Assembly: GCA_943845485.1 (NCBI GenBank)
Contig: CALTNV010000026.1
Location: forward strand, 1 to 6,442
Source: an uncultured Flavobacteriales bacterium
GTDB lineage: Bacteria; Bacteroidota; Bacteroidia; Flavobacteriales; CALTNV01
Length of the DNA stretch: 6,442 nucleotides
Direction: 5' to 3'
Part shown: positions 1-5,105 of the stretch, piece by piece
How positions within the stretch are numbered: the first letter of the stretch is position 1
Layout of the letters: every line of letters begins with the position of its first letter
The notes under the pieces: generated by a model
What the model was told of the DNA's origin: nothing
What the model saw: the letters and a program-made list of their open reading frames with translations, nothing else
Databases searched by the model: none
Position numbers and translations under genes: made by a program

Positions 1-81
1 CGCAGATATTATTTCTATTCCTTTATACTTTATTAAAGGCTACACATTATCAAGTATAAAGGAATAGAAATAATATCTGCG
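1..81. repeat. Perfect 30-bp inverted repeat with 21-base loop at the window edge
   Basis: Bases 1-30 are the exact reverse complement of bases 52-81, with no mismatch, separated by a 21-base loop (31-51). Pairing stops at the loop (base 31 T against base 51 C) and may continue left of base 1, which cannot be seen. The right arm is pnuC coding sequence (residues 166-174 and part of 175). The left arm is therefore an inverted copy of that piece of pnuC, and bases 2-28 read on the plus strand give ADIISIPLY. The pnuC stop codon lies in the loop. A coding sequence is unlikely to evolve such a palindrome, so I infer a fold-back or template-switch event, either in the genome or made during amplification or assembly. 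A role as a transcription terminator is possible but less likely. Confidence 0.95.
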
Positions 82-575
82 ACTAATAAATACAACCAAT
101 TTTCAATTTTACGTTTAGCCATTAACCACATACCCGAAAAAAAGACCCCAGTTGTAAATGCGTCTACATAAGCAGTCCAATTATTCCATTTATCAAATAT
201 CTCATATAAAATAAAAATAAATATAATTGCGCCTATAAAAATGTATAAAGTTATCTTAAGGTCTTTTTTAGTTGCTTTTGATATAGGTGTTTCTTTGTTT
301 GTATTCCCTACTTTACGGGTCCAAATATACCAACCTAAAATACTCATATATAAATAATATGCATTTACAATCATATCACCCAATAACCCCCATTGAAATA
401 ATAAATATACATATAGTATAGTACTAATGATACCTGTTGGAAATACAAGGATGTTGTTTTTGAGAGAAAATATAACTGATAGAACACTAAAAATAATAGC
501 AGTAATTTCTAAGATGATAAATAATGTACTATATGAATTGTATTGACTAAATAAAATATCATAAAGTTCATTCAT
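33..575 (-). CDS. pnuC: PnuC-family nicotinamide mononucleotide/riboside transporter, C-terminus apparently truncated
   Basis: This is an inner-membrane vitamin transporter that brings in an NAD precursor (nicotinamide riboside or mononucleotide) by facilitated diffusion. The 180-residue product is very hydrophobic, with six visible membrane segments at about 17-37, 43-61, 65-85, 108-127, 132-152 and 158-175. PnuC hallmarks are the N-x-Y-Y...G-W-Y-x-W stretch (71-85) and the E-N-W...D stretch (158-167). Known PnuC proteins have seven helices and usually run to 200 residues or more. Here the text after I-S-I-P-L-Y-L (169-175) changes to five unfamiliar residues and a stop, exactly where the inverted repeat at the window edge begins its loop. 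I infer that the final helix has been lost or replaced. The ATG at 573-575 is 11 bases after the dprA stop, so it is the last visible gene of the cluster. PnuC relatives for thiamine or riboflavin exist, so the substrate is not certain. Confidence 0.92.
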   Translation of the reverse strand: MNELYDILFSQYNSYSTLFIILEITAIIFSVLSVIFSLKNNILVFPTGIISTILYVYLLFQWGLLGDMIVNAYYLYMSILGWYIWTRKVGNTNKETPISKATKKDLKITLYIFIGAIIFIFILYEIFDKWNNWTAYVDAFTTGVFFSGMWLMAKRKIENWLYLLVADIISIPLYLIMCSL

Positions 576-586
576 AATTTATTGTG

Positions 587-1705
587 TTATATAAGACTAT
601 ATAGTTTTCCTGGTAAAGATTTAATGACTCCTTGAAACTCTAAATTTAATAAGGTACTAGCTAATTGACTCTGAGTCAAGCCTGTTTTAAAACTAATTTC
701 ATCAATATGTATTTTATTCGCTTTTATGCATTCAGTAATTAATGTTTCTTCTTCATTTAAATTTACAAAAAGTGATGTTTGGATATTATTTATATTTTTT
801 TGTTCCTTCTTGTTATCCCAACACATGAATTCAATTAGATCTTTCCCTTCTTCGATTAAATGTGCTCTATTACTTTTTATTAATTGGTGACATCCTTTCG
901 CACCTTCGTGATTTACTTGTCCAGGAAAGGCAAAAACATCTTTATTATAATCATTACCAAGTTTAGCTGTAATCATTGACCCTCCTTTAATACTACTTTC
1001 TATAACAATTATAGCATCAGCCATACCGGCAACAATCCTATTTCTTTTAGGGAAGTTTTCTCTCTCAGGATTTGTATCACTCGTAAACTCGGAGATGATA
1101 TTCCCATTTTGACTGATCATATTTTTCGCTATGTCGTAATGTGTTTTTGGATATATTTGGTTTAACCCATGAGCTACTACAGCAATAGTTGGTATTTTAT
1201 ACTTTAAAGCAGCATTATGTGCGCATATGTCAATACCATAAGCCAAACCACTTAAAATTATTACATCTTCAAATGTGGATAAATATTTGACTAGTTTTTC
1301 TGTGTTTTTTTTTCCGTAATCACTAGCATTTCTCGTACCAACTATGCTAATTATTTTATGTTTATTAACATTCAAAGGTGTTTTGCTAAAAATAATTAGT
1401 GGAGCATCGTCGTAAACTTTTAGTTTGTCAGGATATTCAAAATCTAAATAAGTATAAGCAAAAATGTTATTTTTAATCAAAAAAGCTATTTCTTCTTCAG
1501 CTATTTCTTCTAAATAATGATGATTTATGATTGACTCAACTATTTTATTAGCTATACCTGGTATAGCTAATAATTCTTTTCTTTTTTTTAAAAAAACTTG
1601 TTCAATTCCACCGCTATAAGCAATTATCTTTTTGGCATTTACAACACCAATATTTGGAAGATTTTGAAGTATTAGGAGGTTTTTTATTTTTAATTTATTA
1701 TCCAA
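587..1705 (-). CDS. dprA: DNA processing protein DprA (Smf)
   Basis: DprA binds incoming single-stranded DNA in the cytoplasm, protects it and loads RecA during natural transformation; many bacteria that are not known to be competent also carry it. The 372 residues show the full three-part layout. A helix-hairpin-helix region (about 14-60) has L-P-N-I-G and I-P-G-I-A. The Rossmann-like core (about 95-295) has I-V-G-T-R-N-A-S (121-128), S-G-L-A-Y-G-I-D (152-159), F-P-K-R-N-R-I-V-A-G (218-227), G-G-S-M-I-T-A (241-247) and F-A-F-P-G (258-262). A C-terminal winged-helix domain (about 320-372) follows. The start is TTG (1703-1705): an in-frame TAA, which is the stop of the preceding gene, lies only three codons upstream, and no ATG follows before the conserved region. 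Translation may be coupled to that gene. It looks intact. Confidence 0.96.
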   Translation of the reverse strand: MDNKLKIKNLLILQNLPNIGVVNAKKIIAYSGGIEQVFLKKRKELLAIPGIANKIVESIINHHYLEEIAEEEIAFLIKNNIFAYTYLDFEYPDKLKVYDDAPLIIFSKTPLNVNKHKIISIVGTRNASDYGKKNTEKLVKYLSTFEDVIILSGLAYGIDICAHNAALKYKIPTIAVVAHGLNQIYPKTHYDIAKNMISQNGNIISEFTSDTNPERENFPKRNRIVAGMADAIIVIESSIKGGSMITAKLGNDYNKDVFAFPGQVNHEGAKGCHQLIKSNRAHLIEEGKDLIEFMCWDNKKEQKNINNIQTSLFVNLNEEETLITECIKANKIHIDEISFKTGLTQSQLASTLLNLEFQGVIKSLPGKLYSLI

Positions 1706-1714
1706 GGATTTTTC

Positions 1715-2119
1715 TTACAAAATTAAAATTCCTTTTTCTTTAATTAGTGGTATTTTAGTTAGGTGTTTTTCGTCAATTGTTCCAGGTAAAAAAATGTATT
1801 TTCTGTCAAATAATTCTCCATTCACAAAAAAAGTAACTAAAAACTCGTTTGATAAATGAAATAATTCATCGGTAATCAATTCAATACTTTTATAGCTTTT
1901 AGCTGCAACACTATCCATTTGGTACCTTAAAGTACTTGTTTTTTGCTTTACGCCATTAATTTCACCATACCCCGTTGAACTAATAAAAACGGTTTCAATA
2001 GCATCTGGTTTCATATTTACAAGATAAGCGGTCCATTCTTTATCGCCTAGCTTATTTTCGTGAGCAACTATTGCTATTCCAACATCGTCTACTTTTTTAA
2101 CTTCAATATCTTTAATCAT
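1715..2119 (-). CDS. Conserved-looking protein of unknown function (134 aa)
   Basis: I do not recognise a characterised family. The product is a soluble, mixed-charge protein with no signal peptide, membrane helix or obvious catalytic motif. Alternating hydrophobic residues throughout suggest a mainly beta structure, for example G-I-A-I-V-A (14-19), E-T-V-F-I-S-S (42-48) and E-F-L-V-T-F-F-V (92-99). From memory, similar flavobacterial proteins next to housekeeping genes are sometimes labelled phenylalanyl-tRNA synthetase alpha subunit. At 134 residues, with none of the class II synthetase motifs, that label would be wrong. The ATG at 2117-2119 is 7 bases after the hydrolase stop, and the gene's own stop is 9 bases before the dprA start, so it is clearly part of the cluster. 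Codon use resembles its neighbours, which supports a real gene. Function unknown. Confidence 0.85.
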   Translation of the reverse strand: MIKDIEVKKVDDVGIAIVAHENKLGDKEWTAYLVNMKPDAIETVFISSTGYGEINGVKQKTSTLRYQMDSVAAKSYKSIELITDELFHLSNEFLVTFFVNGELFDRKYIFLPGTIDEKHLTKIPLIKEKGILIL

Positions 2120-2126
2120 CCTGTAT

Positions 2127-3299
2127 TTATTTTAAGTCCTTTTCTACCTTAAGAGCTATATCTATATAATCATATAAATCTTTTGGGTGTCCTAATTCAT
2201 TTATATCTTTTCTTTTATGTCCAGTTCTAACAATAACCATGTTCTCATAAGGTAAAACGATGATAAATTGTCCAAGAATTCCTCTAAAGTAAATAAATTG
2301 ACGTCCCCTATATTGTGCTTTCCAAAAACAATGAGAATATCTGATATTTGGTTGATTATTTAATTCAATATCAGGCAATTCATTTGTTACCCAAAGCTTA
2401 TTAATATAGTCTTTTGAAATTACCTGTTTATCATTGAAGCGTCCATTTTGTAATATCAATTGGCCTAATTTAGCAAAGTCTCTGGTAGTAGCATAGAAAC
2501 AACAATAAGTTTTCTCTACACCATGGTTGTCTAAAGACCAGTAAGCATTTTTTTGAGTTCCTAGCTTTTTCCAAAGCTTTTCTTCTGTAAATAATGAAAT
2601 ATTTTTCCCTGTAGCTTTTTCTAATACTTGAGCTAAAATTTGAGTATTCCCACTTTGATAATTAAAAAAAGTTCCTGGTTCTTTCTCAACTTTTAAATCT
2701 AAAATCATTTTGTTTAAGTTGTCGCCATAATAAGCTTCTGCATTTTCTGAGAATGGATTACTACCGCTTTCATTCCACTTTAAACCGCTACTCATGTCTA
2801 ATAAATGCTTTATGGTTAATTTAGATTTAAAAGGGTCGTTCTTATAGCCTGATAAGTATTTACACACTAATTCATTTTCATCTTTTATAAATCCTTCATC
2901 AATAGCTATTCCAACTAGCAATGAAACAATAGATTTAGCTGCTGAAAATGAGTTTGTTAATGTAAACTGATTACTACCATTATAGTATCTTTCAAAGATA
3001 ATAGTATTGTTTTTTGCAATTAAATAGGAGTTTGTTTTGGTTTTTATAAGCTTTTTTTTAAGCTGTTTAGGTAAAATATAAGTGAAATGTGCGATGTTTT
3101 TTTTCCAAATATGAATCTTTGAATTTTCAATTTTTCTTGTCGGAAAAACTTTTATATCAAAAATAGATGGACCAGTTTTTCCTTTTAAAAAAGTGTTTTG
3201 GATTGCAAAAAATATATACGATTTACCACTTAAAAAAATATATGCTATTAAAATAGAAAGTATAATTAATAATATAGATATTAAGCTTATCGTAAACAT
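2127..3299 (-). CDS. Membrane-anchored serine hydrolase, beta-lactamase class C / NylB-like family
   Basis: The 390-residue product belongs to the penicillin-binding-like serine hydrolases (Beta-lactamase superfamily), which include class C beta-lactamases, D-aminopeptidases, esterases and 6-aminohexanoate-dimer hydrolase. The nucleophile motif S-x-x-K is S119-A-A-K122, in F-S-A-A-K-S-I-V-S-L-L-V-G. The second motif Y-x-S is Y214-Q-S216, in F-N-Y-Q-S-G-N-T-Q, as in NylB-like members. The usual third motif (H/K-T-G) is not seen; G340-I-L-G-Q344 occupies the equivalent place. Residues 4-24 form one long hydrophobic segment, either an uncleaved signal anchor or a signal peptide. No Lys or Arg precedes it and several Lys follow (26, 39, 41), so the topology is uncertain, although the family usually works outside the cytoplasmic membrane. 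No standard start lies further upstream before the in-frame TGA at 3333-3335. Substrate unknown; antibiotic resistance should not be assumed. Confidence 0.9.
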   Translation of the reverse strand: MFTISLISILLIILSILIAYIFLSGKSYIFFAIQNTFLKGKTGPSIFDIKVFPTRKIENSKIHIWKKNIAHFTYILPKQLKKKLIKTKTNSYLIAKNNTIIFERYYNGSNQFTLTNSFSAAKSIVSLLVGIAIDEGFIKDENELVCKYLSGYKNDPFKSKLTIKHLLDMSSGLKWNESGSNPFSENAEAYYGDNLNKMILDLKVEKEPGTFFNYQSGNTQILAQVLEKATGKNISLFTEEKLWKKLGTQKNAYWSLDNHGVEKTYCCFYATTRDFAKLGQLILQNGRFNDKQVISKDYINKLWVTNELPDIELNNQPNIRYSHCFWKAQYRGRQFIYFRGILGQFIIVLPYENMVIVRTGHKRKDINELGHPKDLYDYIDIALKVEKDLK

Positions 3300-3322
3300 A
3301 TGGTTGGGTTTTAAACGTTTAT

Positions 3323-4027
3323 TTAGGCATATTCAATTTCAAATAAAGAAGCAATATTGGTTTTTAATTTTTGTTTTACTTCCTCTATATCAACTTCTTT
3401 TCCTAATTCTTTTTGCATAGATGTAACTTGTTTATCGGTAATTCCACAAGGCACAATGTGATTAAAATAATTCAAATCTGTATTTACATTTAACGCTAAG
3501 CCGTGCATGGTTACCCATCTACTGCATTTAACGCCCATTGCACAAATTTTTCTTGCTTTTGCAGGATGTTTAGGGTCTATCCAAACACCAGTTAAACCGT
3601 CAAATCTTTCGCCCTTTATACCATATTCTGCAATAGTCAAAATAACCGCTTCTTCTAAAAAACGAAGATATTTATGTATGTCGGTAAATATTTGATCTAA
3701 ATCAAAAATAGGATAACCCACAATTTGCCCTGGGCCATGATAAGTGATATCTCCTCCACGATTGATTTTAAAAAACTGGACATTGTTTTTTTCTAACTCT
3801 TCTTTTTGAAGTAGTAAATGAGATACCTCTCCACTTTTTCCTAATGTATAAACATGTGGATGTTCACAAAATAATAAATGATGTTTAATGCCTATATGTT
3901 TAGTTTTATTCTCTTCTTTTCTATTGGCAATTTTATTGTTTACTGAAGCATCAAAAAGTTCGGTTTGGTAATCCCAAGCTTTTTGGTAATCAACTTCTCC
4001 TAAATCTTCAAAATTTACTTTAATCAT
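3323..4027 (-). CDS. lipB: Octanoyltransferase LipB (lipoate-protein ligase B)
   Basis: LipB moves the octanoyl group from octanoyl-acyl carrier protein to the lipoyl domains of enzymes such as pyruvate and 2-oxoglutarate dehydrogenase and the glycine cleavage H protein. LipA then inserts sulphur to make lipoate. It acts in the cytoplasm. The 234 residues carry the signature R-G-G-D-I-T-Y-H-G-P-G-Q (90-101), then K160-I-C-A-M-G, then H175-G-L-A-L-N-V-N (175-182) and P-C194-G-I. K160 and C194 match the catalytic Lys and Cys of the family, so it should be active. Residues about 26-48 form an extra hydrophilic stretch before L-F-C-E-H-P-H-V-Y-T-L-G; I believe such an insertion is common in Bacteroidota LipB proteins. 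The ATG is at 4025-4027, first in the cluster, with a likely promoter just upstream. No lipA is in the window. Confidence 0.97.
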   Translation of the reverse strand: MIKVNFEDLGEVDYQKAWDYQTELFDASVNNKIANRKEENKTKHIGIKHHLLFCEHPHVYTLGKSGEVSHLLLQKEELEKNNVQFFKINRGGDITYHGPGQIVGYPIFDLDQIFTDIHKYLRFLEEAVILTIAEYGIKGERFDGLTGVWIDPKHPAKARKICAMGVKCSRWVTMHGLALNVNTDLNYFNHIVPCGITDKQVTSMQKELGKEVDIEEVKQKLKTNIASLFEIEYA

Positions 4028-4043
4028 CTTATAAATATTTACA

Positions 4044-4051
4044 CAAAAATA
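4044..4051 (-). promoter_or_regulatory. Likely Bacteroidota-type -7 promoter element for lipB operon
   Basis: Read on the minus strand these bases are TATTTTTG, a full match to the Bacteroidota sigma-factor -7 consensus TAnnTTTG. It lies 16 bases before the lipB ATG, leaving a short leader of about 10 bases. I do not see a convincing TTTG at the -33 position, and in DNA this AT-rich the match could arise by chance. Confidence 0.4.
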
Positions 4052-4102
4052 TTTAAAAACAAGTGATAATTGGTAATTTCATGTTTTTAAATAATATAGA
4101 CT

Positions 4103-4110
4103 TACTTTTT
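4103..4110 (+). promoter_or_regulatory. Possible -7 promoter element for the SDR gene
   Basis: TACTTTTT matches the Bacteroidota -7 consensus TAnnTTTG except for the last base. It lies 16 bases before the SDR ATG, the same distance as the element found for lipB on the other strand. No clear -33 element is visible, so this is a weak call. Confidence 0.25.
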
Positions 4111-4126
4111 TAACATTTTTATAGAT

Positions 4127-4918
4127 ATGATGAATTTAGATTTAAGCTCAAAAAGAGCTATTGTTTGCGGAAGTACTCAAGGAATTGGTAAAGCAATTGC
4201 TTTAGGTTTAGCAGAAATGGGAGCCTCTGTAACATTGGTTGCACGAAATGAAGATAAGTTGAAAGAAGTTATGGCTGAGTTATCATCTTCAAACAATCAA
4301 GCGCATGAGTTTATTGCTGTTGATTTTTCAAACTTTACAAATGTAAAAAATGCTTTTGATAACTATTTTAGTAATAGACAAGAAGCGCATATATTAATTA
4401 ATAATTCAGGAGGCCCAAAAGGAGGTCCAATCATTAATGCTACACCGGGAGAATTTATAGATACATTCAATCAGCATTTAGTTTGTAATCAAATTATAGC
4501 GCAAGCTTGTGTTCCTTTTATGAAAAAAGCGGGTTACGGACGTATTATTAATATTATTTCTACATCAGTTAAAGCGCCATTACGTGGATTAGGAGTTTCT
4601 AATACGATTAGAGGAGCTGTTGGAAATTGGGCTAAAACAATGGCTACTGAGTTAGGAGAATTTAATATTACAACCAACAATGTATTACCAGGTGCTACTG
4701 ATACGGTAAGATTAAGTTCTATTATTGAAGCTAAAGCTTTGAAATTAGGAAAATCTATTGAAGAGGTGAAAAAAGGAATGGATAATGAAGTGCCAATGTT
4801 GCGTATTGCCCAACCTGAGGAAGTTGCTAATGCTGCATTATTTTTAGCTAGTCCTGCTGCAAGTTATATTAATGGAATTAACATTCCTGTAGACGGAGGT
4901 CGTACACCAAATTTATAA
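4127..4918 (+). CDS. Short-chain dehydrogenase/reductase-like protein with non-classical active site
   Basis: The 263-residue product has the full Rossmann fold of the SDR superfamily. The dinucleotide-binding motif is G15-S-T-Q-G-I-G21, R40 after the second strand (V-A-R) suggests NADP(H), and N92-N-S-G-G96 replaces the usual N-N-A-G. The C-terminal I-N-G-I-N-I-P-V-D-G-G (249-259) is typical of 3-oxoacyl-ACP-reductase-like members. Ser145 sits at the catalytic Ser position, but the Tyr-x-x-x-Lys pair is replaced by S158-N-T-I-R162, and His117 falls where the catalytic Asn would be. From memory this L-S-N-x-x-R-x-x pattern marks a known divergent subgroup (CDD cd05344, FabG-like without the normal tetrad), so it is probably a family trait and not damage. 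Classical reductase activity cannot be assumed; substrate unknown. The start is ATG at 4127, with a second ATG directly after it at 4130. It stands alone, divergent from lipB and closed by a terminator. Confidence 0.94.
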   Translation: MMNLDLSSKRAIVCGSTQGIGKAIALGLAEMGASVTLVARNEDKLKEVMAELSSSNNQAHEFIAVDFSNFTNVKNAFDNYFSNRQEAHILINNSGGPKGGPIINATPGEFIDTFNQHLVCNQIIAQACVPFMKKAGYGRIINIISTSVKAPLRGLGVSNTIRGAVGNWAKTMATELGEFNITTNNVLPGATDTVRLSSIIEAKALKLGKSIEEVKKGMDNEVPMLRIAQPEEVANAALFLASPAASYINGINIPVDGGRTPNL

Positions 4919-4938
4919 CCATTATTTTTAATGTCATT

Positions 4939-4968
4939 AACCGAGAACAATTTGTTCTCGGTTTTTTT
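4939..4968 (+). terminator. Strong intrinsic terminator after the SDR gene
   Basis: Bases 4939-4949 (AACCGAGAACA) pair perfectly with 4953-4963 (TGTTCTCGGTT) around a 3-base loop, and the stem runs into seven T (4962-4968). It begins 20 bases after the SDR stop. The minus strand has no matching T-run, so it acts rightward only and separates the SDR gene from the protease gene. Confidence 0.93.
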
Positions 4969-5105
4969 ATGCTTAAATATAGGGAAAGGTTGATCATGGC
5001 TAATTTAATTACGAATCGCTTTAAATAGGATATTAATTCATCAATTTATTCAATGAAACATTTAAATTCATTATCATTGTACTTTCTGCATCTAAATTTT
5101 TTTAA

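Larger units (their letters stand above)
33..4027 (-). other. Probable five-gene operon: lipB, serine hydrolase, unknown gene, dprA, pnuC
   Basis: Five genes run in the same direction with gaps of 23, 7, 9 and 11 bases and no hairpin with a T-run between them, so one transcript from the promoter in front of lipB is the simplest reading. The functions (lipoate attachment, unknown hydrolysis, DNA uptake/processing, NAD precursor import) do not form one pathway, so this looks like a housekeeping cluster rather than a dedicated system. The operon end is left of the window or disturbed by the edge palindrome. Confidence 0.75.

Noticed and set aside
1..81. Intrinsic terminator for the minus-strand operon
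   Set aside because: The stem is much longer than usual terminators, is AT-rich, has a 21-base loop and is made of coding sequence; the bases where a T-run would be needed lie outside the window.
2127..3299. Antibiotic-resistance class C beta-lactamase
   Set aside because: The second motif is Y-x-S instead of Y-x-N, the K-T-G motif is absent, and the gene sits in a housekeeping cluster; a broad serine hydrolase call is safer.
3193..3420. 75-codon plus-strand open frame
   Set aside because: It lies opposite the hydrolase N-terminus and the lipB 3' end, both well supported by motifs. Its hydrophobic, low-complexity product fits a shadow of AT-rich coding DNA.
3507..3695. 62-codon plus-strand open frame
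   Set aside because: It is fully inside lipB on the opposite strand, across the conserved catalytic region, with no sign of its own start signals.
4996..5028. Ten-residue open frame after the SDR terminator
   Set aside because: Too short, no promoter or ribosome-binding signal, and no recognisable leader-peptide pattern.
5072..5079. TATCATTG as a -7 promoter element for the protease gene
   Set aside because: One mismatch to TAnnTTTG and no -33 element at the right distance; too weak to call in DNA this AT-rich. The region 4969-5105 holds no other feature I can support.
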